A stretch of DNA of 64,000 nucleotides from Ligula intestinalis (GCA_036362985.1 JAYGXS010000003.1:71872265-71936264), one strand, 5' to 3'. Numbered from the stretch's first letter, positions 12,601 through 23,286 are shown. Translations and numbers: made by a program. Notes: generated by a model not told the origin, from the sequence alone.

Positions 12601-13637
12601 ACTATGCAGGTTGCAGGGTCCGTTTTGTTGCATAATGCTAGTTCTTCTGACTAGTTAATGTTACTGGTGAGTAATGTTATTCTGTTTCATTTATCAGAAT
12701 GTATGCTCTACGGAGAACATCTAAGCGGTTCCAAATAGTCATAAGTAGATTTTTTGGAGGAACTGTTAAAATATTTCACTTCCCAAACCCTGAACCAAGA
12801 AATCAGTCAGATGGAAGTCCGAGGAAGAGCCTTAACTCTAAGTAGTTTCCAGACACTTTTTTAACCCTGGAGCATATACGTCTGCCTATCTAATTGACCA
12901 GCGGAGTCAATGATACAAAATATGAAAACTAACGTTAGATACAGGCCTTAAGGAAGAGATAATCAGAAATTCTCTTGCAATTTGATCCAAACTTTTACCA
13001 TCGTGCACGAGCAGTTTCAAAACTATCAGATGAATATTTAGAGAATTTCTAATTCCATCTTCTTCTGTCAATGCCTTCTATCCCTAGTAAAAAAACTCAG
13101 CCAGCCCGAATCCAAAGACAATCAGCAGAATAGAGCTAAGAAGTGATGTCCTTCTATGAACAGGGATCAGTTCGTAACCACTAGGTGACTTGTGGCGTCC
13201 TCAGTGAACAATAAACTAACAAATAAGGACTGGAAGGCAGAATAATGCACCGAATTAATTAATATTTAACAGAAATCTACCATCACTGAGCACAACCGAT
13301 AGGCCCCGGGAGGATATCTGGACGTCCTGCGACTGGAACTTGAATTTTGGACCAGCAGTAAAGTCATTATAGTTGTTTCTGGACGATGTCGTTTGTGACG
13401 TTCAAACTGTCATAGTTGTCTTTTGAGACTGCTCTCTCCGGCAAATAAGGGCTCAGTCTCACAGTAAATTAAGCAGCTCATGTGTGCAGTAGTTATCGTT
13501 CCTTTGCTAGGAAATATATTGTTTGCGCGTATGGTAAATGAGAATAAAACACAGCAAGGGATACATATATATTCACTCAGAAATGTGCGGATACCGATCG
13601 TATAGGCTTCAAAACTAAACAAAGTTCATGTGGTGGT
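9691..13637. other. AT-rich gene desert
   Basis: Composition turns AT-rich at about 9.7 kb and stays so. No open frame here exceeds about 90 codons and none has a recognisable motif. No tRNA, transposase or reverse transcriptase remnant was found. It could be intron or intergenic DNA. Confidence 0.5.
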
Positions 13638-13689
13638 CAGGGGTCCCCAACGGGTGGCCGCCTGCCAGGCCGATGCCGGCCAAGTCATA

Positions 13690-13919
13690 ATAGCAGAGGG
13701 GGGGGGGGATGACAGCGTTTGGAGGTAACTTGATACAAAACTGTTTCGGGCTTATTTGCCTTCACCGGTTGTGGACCAACTGCGCCGTCTGAGTGCGTTT
13801 ATTTGTGTTGTCCAACCAGTTGGTGTTCAGCGTTATGCTTGGCTGATGAAGGCAAATAAGCCCGAAACATTTATGTATCAAGTTACCCCCAAACGCTGTC
13901 ATCCCCTCTCTCTGCTATA
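13690..13919. mobile_element. fold-back repeat containing a hammerhead-like sequence
   Basis: Two inverted arms (about 13690-13765 and 13846-13919) flank a loop of about 80 bp. The arms share the segment that carries CAGCGTTTGG, a central stretch containing GGCAAATAAGCCCGAAAC, and the flanking AGCAGAG. The left arm includes a run of 11 Gs (13698-13708). The right arm, read on the plus strand, completes a hammerhead-ribozyme-like fold; the left arm, read on the minus strand, keeps most of it but lacks the CTGATGA core. The element may be the pseudo-LTR of the Penelope-like fragment that follows at 14.1 kb. Confidence 0.65.
13828..13898 (+). ncRNA. type I hammerhead-ribozyme-like RNA
   Basis: The core CTGATGA is at 13843-13849 and GAAA at 13864-13867. 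Helix I outer is CAGCGTT 13828-13834 with AACGCTG 13892-13898; helix I inner is GCTTGG 13837-13842 with TCAAGT 13878-13883 (two G-U pairs), separated by an internal loop. Helix II is GGC 13851-13853 with GCC 13860-13862, loop AAATAA. Helix III is ACAT 13867-13870 with ATGT 13873-13876, loop of two, followed by A at 13877, giving a GUA cleavage triplet. Weak points are an A-C mismatch at the base of helix II and a 2-nt helix III loop. Hammerheads with short helix III are known from Penelope-like elements. Activity is not shown. Confidence 0.6.
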
Positions 13920-13934
13920 TATGTATACTCAGGT

Positions 13935-14590
13935 TGGAAGGTCGGCATCCCCAGAAATATAATGGAAGGCAAATCAGTGCTTTGGGAAAAGTAAACTTTA
14001 TTGAGTAAATTTTCGACAGGGGTTCCCCGAGTCACGTTCACACTTGAGTAAATATGCAAAAACCTTGTTATTTCCAATAAAATACCCGAAACAGATATTT
14101 GGCGAATCTTTACCTATATTATGTCCGAGCTCGTCAAAAAAACTTGCGGAAACACCATATAGAAGTGGGACACAAACCGATGACTCCCTTTGGCACCCAG
14201 TTCGTACACCCTAGAGATAGGATGAGCTATCTTGACAAGTGGGAAGTCGTCTACACGACCTCGTGGGAAGCTTGTGTTACTGTGTCCAAATGGGAAAATC
14301 CACCTCAGCATGCATTTTTGAATACAAATTGACGGTACAGAGGCATGGCTATCTTTCCCAAACGGTTATGCACAACCTTCAAACAGGGCAGACCTTTGCT
14401 TGGGACATCGCATTATCGTAGTCCACTCCTCAAAAAAATGCCAGGAGTTTTTTGAGCCTATGCACTTCGATGACTCACGCATCAGTCGGCAATTGAGTTG
14501 GATGCCACGTACAAAAACCTCAGGGCAAAGCGGAAGGGACGACAACTGATCAACATAGACTGACACAAAGGGTGGCCGTTAATTTGCACA
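13935..14590 (+). pseudogene. Penelope-like element C-terminus (GIY-YIG region), subfamily C
   Basis: Frames at 14099-14332 and 14239-14421 together resemble the end of a Penelope-like retroelement protein: a segment with HKPMTPFG and FVHPRDRMSYLDK, then an EYKLTVQRHGYLSQ block with LQTGQTFAWD, then KNARSFLS and a run ending near LRAKRKGRQLI. In the family this is the linker between reverse transcriptase and the GIY-YIG endonuclease, plus the endonuclease itself. At least two frameshifts and several stops separate the pieces, and the GIY-YIG tyrosines and glycines are not clear. The reverse transcriptase core is absent. It follows the hammerhead-like fold-back by under 200 bp on the same strand. 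It is a dead fragment. Confidence 0.65.
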
Positions 14591-17113
14591 CTCATCAAAT
14601 GATCATTGCTTTTTGAAGCACATTTGAAATTTTAATTGTTTTTGCACATGAACGCAAGTTTGTCGACGACCTGAAAAACCAGCGTTGAACATACCCTTAC
14701 TAAAGTTTATTTTTCCCAGAGAACTTATGGTGAAAGTAAAGTTGGTTGCCTATCCTGTATACTCCTCAGCCCCAGAATTCTGTCTTCCGAGGCCAGTGGT
14801 ATAAGGGTAGTTTTTAGTTGATAATTTAGTTTATTAGTTTAGCTGGGGTTGTTTAGTTAAGCTTGTTTTAGTTGTTTTAGTTTAGCATATGCAGTAGCCG
14901 CCGAAGACCATGCAACGCTAATTATGAAATTTGCCTGGACACTTTGGCATATATTTAAAAACACTATTGTGATTCATTCAGTTTATTGAATTCTGCAATA
15001 GCATATTGCTTAGTTAAATTATCATTTCAGTTAGGTTTATTGAGAGAAATAACCATTAGTTTTGGGGAAATTGGGAGTAGGCTCATATAGAAGGAATTTC
15101 GTATGCTCTTACGAAAGAGGGAACCAAACCGCACGTTAAAGTTGATAATACTAAGAAGGAACTTCGAAATAAATATAATAAGTACAAACGATATCCCTTC
15201 CAGAACTGGAAAAGTTTATAAAAATTGTTCAGATTGAAGTGAAGCCAAGTTAAAGGAACCAAATTTGTTTGCAGTGACATTAAACATATGTGTTTAAAAA
15301 ATTATGTTAAGCTATCTTGTGAAGCTTCTTTGTAAAAAATGCGTAAAAAGAAGTGTTTTTGTTTGAATGCAGCAATGAACCTCAAATGTCCTTCAATAAA
15401 AACCAAATGTCTAACATGTTTTCGTAGATTTAACAAAAAATAATGCGTTATTAAATGTAAGTCGTGAAGAAAAATAGTTTTTTGTATACTTTACAATCCC
15501 TTTTTACTTTATTTAGAAACGCAACAGACGAAAAAAATAATAAATTCTTAAAAAAATGGCAATTTATATGGCCAGTTTTTGAAATTCGCCAGTATATATC
15601 TGAAATTGGAATTAATCTACTCATGCGAAAGGTTAGCCATTATCAAGAGAAAAGAAATTTCTTTTATTTCCAGTCAAATTGAATCGTTTATATTCAGAAT
15701 ACTTAAAGCAATTCTCAAATTTCATTGTTACATTACCGTGGAGAAATTTAATAAAAACAGAAGTTCGTCAGCTGAATAGCTAATCAAAGCAATTTCTAAG
15801 AGGTCACCTTCTATGGAAAGCTTTTAATTAATCCTAGGAATAGTAGTTGCAGAGTTATACTGCTGACATGATTTACCTTTGACAATGAGGGTTGCTGTTT
15901 CGAGGCATTTCTACAACGAAGCAAACTGGTCATAATTTTAAGAACTAATATCCAACAACACTTTATTTCGGTGAATACTCTTTATATATACATTATTACA
16001 AAGGTTTTGGTGTACACGTCGAACAGATGCGCAAATTATGAATTGATCAGTGAAGATAGAAAAACAAGCAATTTGACGACACACTTTTTTGATGACATTC
16101 AATAAATACGTAACCGGTAAGAACAGACTTTACAAAATATTTTGACTAAAGATGAATTCTTTTATTATATAAAAAGTGGTTGCTTCAAGTTTTTAACTAA
16201 ACACAGTATCTTAATTAATTTTTCTAATTAAGAGCTCTTTTTACGTCTCTAGAACCATTATCGAAAAAATTTAATATATCTTTACGGCCTTATGACATTC
16301 ATTATTATTTCTATGTTTTCCTAAATACATTCACACTGGTATTGGAGCAATGATCAAACTTTTACAAATATAGAAAAATTACGTGGTCAACGGCGACCAC
16401 TGTAGTAGTTATTTCCATACACTTATTTACCGTTGGCAGTTTCTAAGTAAACTCAAACCAAACAAAAAACTAAGTATGAAATAAAAACTAAACTAAAACT
16501 AAAAAGTTAACTTTTGTCGAACCGATTTATAGGTTTATAACTCTTGCCTGACTGCATAACGTTATCTACATTGCAGACTTTTAAAGCGTCCCAACTTGCG
16601 CAACCGTAAGCTTCAAAGCAGCGTACTGCCGTGGTTGACTGATTGGCATAAAGAAATAGGCATTTATTTTAACTGCTTAGTAAAAAGCCGCATGCAGCTC
16701 TTGGAGACATGCCCATAACATTAATGACGAAAGTTCAGGCTGAAAATGACTGCCATTTCTTATAACCAATTCGGTGCTTAACTTCGCAGCTTTCTGACCT
16801 GAAGTCAGGTTTTTTGGTCCATTGTTTCGCCGTTTCATACGGTTGTTTAAAATTTCAGTTTATAGTGTGTTGTGGCTCCTCCTCTAGCATGTGCCTGCTG
16901 CAGACATCCTTTAACTGCGTTCTTCCAAGACTTTTAGATCACAAGAGTAATTTTAAAAACTTTTTTTTGCCCATAAACTACTAAAAACAATAGTCATCCC
17001 AACAATCTCCTTCAAATCAATCAACCATATGACTTAAAACGATATCAGAACGTGGACTTTGACTGTCAGGAGAGACGGTATGAAAGTATTAAACGTGTTT
17101 GACTAGAAAATCG
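14591..17113. other. AT-rich gene desert
   Basis: No gene was recognised. TTTAGTT-rich simple sequence occurs at about 14810-14885, and an AACTAAA-rich stretch at about 16450-16505 is its rough complement. Open frames such as 15464-15682 are short and without motifs. A small perfect hairpin, GTGGTC/GACCAC, lies near 16383-16400. Confidence 0.45.
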
Positions 17114-17673
17114 GGCAAGAGTAGCCTATTTAGGCCTACTCATTTATCCCCACTCCCTGCATGTTTTCTTACAAAAACAGTGATTATAAGGTTTTATGAG
17201 TGGGGAATTAGGAACAGCAGTGGAATATACTGTAATCAATGATAAATGCACTTTTATTTTACTATATTCAAAAGTGCCGTAAATTTTTACTTGTACATTT
17301 TCTCAATCTGTATTATTGTTTAACTTATTGAGGAGAAACCTGATTATCAAATCGCAGGTTTCTTGAATTTCCTGAAAAATTGAAATGGCGGTTAGGAGGT
17401 CATCTACTTCAACTTACCGTTCTGGAGTTAGATTAGTATAGCCCGTGGCGCAAAGCGCTGCACACACCTTCAATTAACATGCGGAACAACTTACTCCTAG
17501 TGGCTGCGGGAAGCAACTTCGACTACATTTTTCCACTTAACACTTACTTCAAAAAATTTCCTTCTCTTTCTATCCTATTTCCCCACCCCACAAAAGTCTA
17601 TAACCACCGTTTTTGTAGGACAAAATGCTGGGACTACAGGTATATGAGTGGGCCTACATAAGCTACTTTTGCC
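17114..17673. mobile_element. inverted-repeat DNA transposon, copy 1 of 4
   Basis: Non-autonomous element with terminal inverted repeats of about 75 bp. The ends read inward as GGCAA-AGTAGC..TA(T)TAGGCC and share blocks ending in GGTTATAGGGTTTT. The middle carries a conserved palindrome-like motif GGCGCAAAGCGC near 17445-17456. No transposase is encoded. The same layout appears at 26.9, 30.6 and 50.0 kb. Flanking 8-bp duplications are not convincing for this copy. Confidence 0.8.
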
Positions 17674-18568
17674 AAAAAGTTTTTTATTTTCAACAGTTAT
17701 ATGCTATGGTTTTTATGCTTTCTTAAACCATCTGTATGCGTGGACATAGACAACCAGCTTATTTCTGATATGAAGTCTTACGTTGAGAGGTAATCAGTTA
17801 TTAAAACGCCCAATTAACCTTATCCATCTGAGAACACACCAGTTTCATTTTTCAAACAAGGTGGCCTGGCGGAAGCCGAACTTTATCTTTCGACAAGCGA
17901 CAGATATTTTTGGTAAAACGGAAACATGACAAAGTCAGCATCAACTGTAGTCATTCAGTAGGCGCTCAGAAAGACAAAAATTGTGATAAAGAGAGACTTG
18001 GGAGCTAAATTTGATTTTCATTTATAAGCAAACAGCCATTTATGTCTTTACACGCCTTTACACACCATTGTTCGACTCGCTAAGGATACGTACCACCCAT
18101 ATAGATCGTACGTTTTGAAAACCCCTTATTGCATTGGAAAAGTCGGGTGTAGTAAATAATTTTGTTTGGCTTAGTTCCTTTTTGATAAAATTTCTTTAGC
18201 CGTTGTATCTGGCTGAGAGGTGGTAGAGTAACTTGCCTCTCTGTGGGCTGGTTTGATAGCTAAAACACATGATATGTATCCTTTCTTGCGTTGAATGTGT
18301 GCACCCCATACGGTTGATGTAACAAAAATTTAATTTTTGAGAATGCGAGTTACACATGTAACATTTGAACAACCCGCTACCCACAGCCACCTTTCATGTG
18401 GGACAAATAATTTTTTTTCCTTTGAAACAATAGTCGTGTCTTCCTGAAAATGTTCTGGTGGATGACATGAAGTATGAAATATGCAATTTCATAAAATTTT
18501 CGAGGAATCCTTTATCAGACAACTTCATTCTCTTTACTTTAAATGTATCCCTTCCGAGATGTTAGTCC
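17674..18568. other. unassigned AT-rich stretch
   Basis: No gene or recognisable repeat was found. Open frames here are about 60 codons and without motifs. Confidence 0.4.
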
Positions 18569-18745
18569 TGGGGGTTAGCTTTAGGTTTCGGGTTAGAGTG
18601 AGAGGTTTAAGCGCGGACTGTTCGAAACACAATTTTGGGGTAAGTTTAAGGGTTGAAGTTAGGGTTAGGGCCTTAAATTTAGGGTAAGCATTGGAGAGTA
18701 GTTTTAGACTTAGGAATACGGACTGGGGTTTGGGGTTAGGTTATG
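18569..18745 (+). repeat. degenerate TTAGGG-like tract
   Basis: About 180 bp contain many GGGTTAG, TTAGGGTTAGGG and related units, broken by unrelated spacers. TTAGGG is the telomere unit in many animals including flatworms. The units are irregular, so this is an interstitial or chance-degenerated G/T-rich repeat, not a chromosome end. A single TTTAGGGTTAG also occurs at about 28273. Confidence 0.5.
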
Positions 18746-21240
18746 AACGTTGTTAGCCTCGTATAGATCTTCAGCCGCGTCCATCTCCGTCAATGTGATT
18801 GGTAATCATGGACTACTATTAGTTCGCCTCGAATGTCTAGCCGACAGTCTGGGTTTATAATTTTTTCTGTCCATTTGCAGCTCCTTATTTGCAGTATTTC
18901 GAGTTGTGCGTTCGGGATTGTTCAATTTATTAGTGTACTTAAAAAGTTACTGGCGCAAATATAACTTTTTACTCGTGGTTCTCGAAAATTGCTATCTGTC
19001 AGTTTCAGTTAGCACAACGATAAAACTCCATTTACCGTCATTTCCGTATTACAGGACTCCCTACATATCCCGTTTCCTAGGTGGCGCCATCTACCAAATC
19101 ATCACCCTCCTCTTAACCGCCCAAATGAATGTTGTGTTGGGATACTGTAACTTAAGAAGTTGTAGTCTGCGATGGACAAATTGAGCGCATAATTTTGAGG
19201 GAGTTTTTAACCACAAGAATGCGTCTTTGTTACCACCTGCGCCTACTTGCCTGTCAAGTGACTTTATGAAGCTTTTGACTTTTCATAAAACCTCACACCG
19301 TTCTTAATTTGCGTCACAGACGAACGAATACTCAAGCTCTCACACAGGCTTTAAAGTTGGCAATTGGTCAAAACTTGTCTTTTACCCTAAAGTCCTTCTT
19401 GGTGGTGCGTCGTATAATCCCCCGTTCGCATACGAATGTTCGAGGTTCGGGACAGTTGGAGAAGCAAAAACCTGAATGCAGCTGGAGCGCCCAGATGGAG
19501 GAAATGTTTGGATAGCCACTGCGTCCTGTTGAATCATCAGTTGAACTAACCTAGTCTTATATCTGGGTTGAACAAAAAGGAAGCTGTTGTTGATTCAAGT
19601 GCCCTTAGAATGTTTTCACAAGACCACTGATCACCACCGTGGGGGTAGTGAATGATTTTACTGAAAGGGACTAGTGAATTATCAACAGTAAACAGCAAAA
19701 ATTCTGCAGCATACTAAGACCAAGTAAAGCCCTTAAGTCCATGAAGTTTGCGACACGTTCCCGTCTTCATAACCAGTCATCGTCTAATGTTTGGTAGAAA
19801 AACGTTCGTATTGATGGGATTTTTAAAAAATTGATGTCAACGAAATAAGTCGTGTCAAGTTGATTCGAGGAAACATTTTGACTTACATTGTGAACTCTTC
19901 CCTATAAACCACTTCACAAAGCGTTACAGCTGTTGGTGTGGAAAAGACGTTTGTGAAAAAGTGAACGATTTATCTTAGTCCGATGTGATAAAATTCCGCT
20001 TCCTTCGTGGAGTTAGAATCCATGAAAGAAACTGCAGAATTTAATGTAGAATAGACTTTGTCACATGAGAAAAGCTGGGCTCAGCAACAGCTCTGATGAT
20101 TATCAAGCCAGCATCCGGCATGGACAACAAAATAGTGGCAACTGACGAGTCGAAAGCGAAGTTTCAAGTCAGCACCGGACCAATTAAGACCCCAAGTGGT
20201 GGTTACAGCAACTGATAATTATAGTAGACAAACGGATGACCGCTACAAACTATAAACACCGTGCAAGCTGTGCATATTTCACCCCAATCTTCGCATGTCT
20301 CACATTATCCTACAGTAACCTATGAAGAAGGACTCTCGAGAGAATCCGAAACGCCAGAAAATTAATTCTCTTGTTTTTGTGATCACATCTTTTTCTTCTG
20401 AATAGGTTATCCAGCAAATTGAGCTACGAGGTGACGAATTAAATCCAATCTGGGGCAAGTTACTCACCCAACCTATTGAGACGCAGATTCAGGCAACCGA
20501 CTGTCAAAGCAAAGATTCCTGAAACATGATTATAGAATTTACCAAATTACTATCAAACTGAATGAGTAGATCGCTCGGAAAACGATGGCCAACTTTTAGA
20601 CTCGCTTCCAAAAATGAAAGTAGTTGGTTTTCGTACACTGTACGAAATATCATAAGCCAAATAAGAAGTATGTAATTTATAATATCCTTCACCGTAATAT
20701 TTTGAAGCCGATACGCCCTTTGAAATAAAATATAACGAAACAAACTGTGTACATGTTTCTTGCATTCATTCAAACTTGGTCATATAGCCTCCCCTAACAG
20801 CGGCTTATATAAACAGAGAGCAAGGAGAATGGTCCACAAGGGATTGCAAAATACATGGATGCCTCCAGGAGGCCTGTGATGACAACGAGAATTTTCAACG
20901 TGAAAAAGGTAGAGTACGGTCATTTTATCTCAATCCTAAAATGTGAAAGCGATTATTGAAGAAAACTGACGTCGAGGTGTCAGATAAATAGCTGGAGCAC
21001 TTGAAGTCCGATCAAGTCTGATGCAAAGAGGTAAGGTGGAAAATGTTGGTGAATGGGTCCCACATGAGCTCAATGAAAATAAAAGTGTTCAGCGTTTTTA
21101 AGTTTGTTCGATGCTTTTTCTGCAAAACTCAAAGTAGATGCTTTCTGATAACTGTAAGTGATGAGGGAAATCGCTTTCTCGTGACGAAGCACCTGAGCAC
21201 TGTCCAAAACCGACGTGACATCAACAGAAGAGTTTACTAA
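18746..21240. other. unassigned AT-rich stretch
   Basis: No gene was recognised. The 92-codon frame at 18906-19184 and the 89-codon frame at 20504-20773 (minus) have no recognisable motif. A segment at about 19395-19560 looks like a dispersed repeat by its higher GC, but I cannot name it. Confidence 0.4.
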
Positions 21241-21249
21241 ATAAAGATA

Positions 21250-21895
21250 AAGAAAGTTCAACGAGCGTTAAAACTATAACCTTATTCGTCTGCGCTTTCG
21301 AACTCTCACTGGAGTCCATCGTCAAGGGTAGCTGTGGCAACAAAACAGGTAACAGTTATACGGGGCAGTCGTCAATTAACCATCAGCGAGGTAAGCCCCG
21401 AGGTGAGAGCGCAGGGCGATATCTGCCGGCACCAGATGGATACATTCAATGACAAAGTTTTCCTCGGAGGCCCAAGCTTAAATCAATTCCCGGCTGGCCT
21501 TGCTCCCGGCGTGGACGAATTTCTTCGCGTCTGTGATGGTTAATTCGTGACCCGTCTCGTAAATAGGGGGAGCCGCTTGCGATTATCCGTTACGGCGTCC
21601 TACAGCCAGTCTATGTTCATGTATGTACGATCCAAGCACGTGTCCAGTCTATTGTGTGTAGTTTCGAGGATAGTTAAGACACACTATACGATGAAGTACA
21701 CCCGATCGCTTGCTAGGTTAATGCATATCCTTTATTTTTATGACTCTACTACGCATTGTTGCCTTGAGCCGGTGCGCAATCCCCACGCCTAATCCGACAG
21801 CAATGCGCTCGGTTGCCTCTACCATGTCCTTTATTTATGCCAGGGCGTGCCATACCGTATATGCTGGTTCTAATTGCGCCCTGGAGGAGCAACCG
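21250..21895 (-). pseudogene. Penelope-like element C-terminus and 3' end, subfamily B, minus strand
   Basis: Reading the minus strand from about 21890 down, the pieces EPAYTVWHALA, MVEATERIAVGLGVGIAHR, YETGHEL and LVPADIALRSHL appear in order but in different frames. They match the end of a Penelope-like protein (linker, GIY-YIG endonuclease and C-terminal tail), by comparison with the better copy at 51.9 kb. Several stops and frameshifts make it dead. Downstream, the 3' end (21320-21250) holds TTGACGA and TTCGAAAGC, the same signature as in the plus-strand copies nearby. It lies head-to-head with the next copy. Confidence 0.7.
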
Positions 21896-22194
21896 CGAAG
21901 GCATTTACGAAATGGGTCACGAGTTTGACTTTGCGGCCACGAAGATAATCGTCAACTCAGGAGGCAAGGCAAGCCTGGGCCTCTGATGACAACACGGTCA
22001 ATCGATTTATCGATCTGGCGCCGGCGTAAAGAGCCCTGTGCCATCACATCCGGACTGGCGTCACTACGATTTGAATGACACCTGTCCCCTATAAGTGCTG
22101 TTTGTTTTCGTTGCCACTTTTATCTCTGAAGATGGACTCGAGTAGGAGTTCGAAAGCTCTGACGAAAAAAGTCATACTTCCGGCGAGCGAAGAG
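21890..22194 (+). pseudogene. Penelope-like element 3' end, subfamily B, plus strand
   Basis: The plus strand encodes GHEFDFAATKIIVNSGGKA in one frame, then SIYRSGAGVKSP after a frameshift. It matches the C-terminal tail that follows the GIY-YIG domain in Penelope-like elements. Two in-frame stops follow KASLGL. The 3' non-coding end contains CTGAAGA (22126-22132) and GAAAGCTC (22152-22159) with pairable flanks between them, and runs into a TCT microsatellite. This copy is 5'-truncated at its junction with the opposing copy. Confidence 0.7.
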
Positions 22195-22253
22195 TCTTCT
22201 TCTTCTTCTTCTTCTTCTTCTTCTTCTTCTTCTTCTTCTTCTTGTTCTCGACT
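22195..22253 (+). repeat. (TCT)n microsatellite
   Basis: About 59 bp of TCT/TTC repeats with one interruption. It sits exactly where the Penelope-like 3' end stops. Other 3' ends in the window also finish in TCTTCTTCTTC (43.03 kb; inverted at 42.88 and 63.97 kb), so it may have started as the element tail and then expanded. Confidence 0.9.
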
Positions 22254-22261
22254 TACACACA

Positions 22262-22790
22262 TATCTGGAATGCGAACATTCGTCTTAATTCATGAAGACC
22301 TTAATGACAGTCTGCTGGTCTACTATTGGTATTTTCCAGTGCAGTTTTTCCGAGGCCAATAAGAGCATCATAGCGGAATTTTACTGCGAACAACTCGAAG
22401 CTATGCACGTTCATTTGGGAAAAAATGCAATCTGCCTTGATGCGTCGAGGTAGTCAAATTATGCTCCACAGCAATACACGGCCAGATGTTGCCAGGATAA
22501 CACGATCGGAACTTCATGACCTGAGGTGCACTATTTTAGCTCATCCTTTATATTCTTCCGATCATTCACCTATGGACTGCCATTCATTTGAGCATCCAGA
22601 CGCTTTCTTGAGCCCCAAAACTTTGAAGAACACCACGGAAGTAAAGACTAACTTAAAATATTTTTAGCCTGCGGATTTTACCAACGAGACAAACATGACC
22701 TGGCTCAAAAATGGAAAAGATGCATACATTTTCTGCGCAAATTCAAACATAGGCAGCATGAGAAGTTTTGTAGAACAAATATTTGTTTCT
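22262..22790 (+). pseudogene. mariner-type transposase relic
   Basis: Frame from 22290 reads MKTLMTVCWSTIGIFQCSF, then NKSIIAEFYCEQLEA, which match the middle of mariner transposases around their first catalytic region. A frameshift near 22425 leads to LHSNTRPDVAR and, 34 residues after the position of the second catalytic Asp, SPMDCHSFEHPDAFL with the third Asp kept. That D34D spacing is the mariner hallmark. The first two catalytic Asp positions read Ser here, and a stop (22665) precedes PADFTNETN and the family's C-terminal WQK-like part. The N-terminal helix-turn-helix region is missing. It lies between two Penelope-like tails and is inactive. Confidence 0.8.
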
Positions 22791-22819
22791 GAAATTGACC
22801 AACCTTTTACAAACAATCC

Positions 22820-23100
22820 AAACTTATGAAACGGGCTACGAATTGAACTTCACAGCCATATAGATAATTGCCTACGCTGGAAGCAAGACGACCCAAAAAT
22901 TGACTAAAGTCTAGCGCGAAGACGAGTAATCTATCAATCGATCTATCAAAATGTCGCCGGCATACATAGCCCTGCGAAGTCACCTGCGGATTTTCGTCAT
23001 TGACAATTGATTGGCGTGGTCTTTCTGTAAGTTTCGCCTTTTTGTTTGCTGCTGCTATCTCTGACGATGAAGTCTTGCGAGAGTTCAAAAGCTTAGAATA
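22820..23100 (+). pseudogene. Penelope-like element 3' end, subfamily B, second plus copy
   Basis: Translation of the plus strand gives ETGYELNFTAI, IIAYAGSKTTQKL and MSPAYIALRSHLR, the same C-terminal tail as at 21.9 and 52.2 kb, with three in-frame stops. The 3' end keeps CTGACGA (23061-23067), but GAAA has become CAAA (23086). It is 5'-truncated and lacks the GIY-YIG catalytic part. Confidence 0.7.
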
Positions 23101-23205
23101 ATAAGCCAGGTTTTCCAGTGCTCGATCCGCCTTATCCTCTACTCAATAATAGGTGTGTTGACGAGATCGCATGCCTCATCTGACCTCACTGTAAAAATAT
23201 TGGGG

Positions 23206-23286
23206 GTCTCGTTGTTCAGCTGGTGAGGGCGTGGTCTGCACAACTGTTCTCGTGGGTTCAAATTTCAGTGAGGCCGCAGACTTTTT
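23206..23286 (+). repeat. tRNA-like SINE fragment
   Basis: GTCTCGT at the 5' side can pair with GTGAGGC at 23268-23274 as a 7-bp acceptor-like stem with wobbles. TTCAGCTGGTGAGGGCG resembles a D arm and A box, GGGTTCAAATTTC a B box, and TTTTT at 23282-23286 a pol III terminator. The anticodon arm is not convincing. A similar B-box-plus-CAGACTTTTT tail occurs at 58.8 kb, pointing to a dispersed tRNA-derived SINE. Confidence 0.45.

Noticed and set aside
13638..13660. hAT-like terminus (CAGGGGTCCCCAACGG)
   Set aside because: Resembles some hAT ends, but no matching inverted end or 8-bp duplication was found nearby.
14810..16510. Large transposon bounded by TTTAGTT-rich and AACTAAA-rich stretches
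   Set aside because: The two stretches are simple sequence and do not align as defined inverted ends; nothing coding lies between.
20142..20155. CTGACGA-GTC-GAAA as another hammerhead
   Set aside because: Only three bases lie between the two cores, so no helix II can form, and flanks do not pair.
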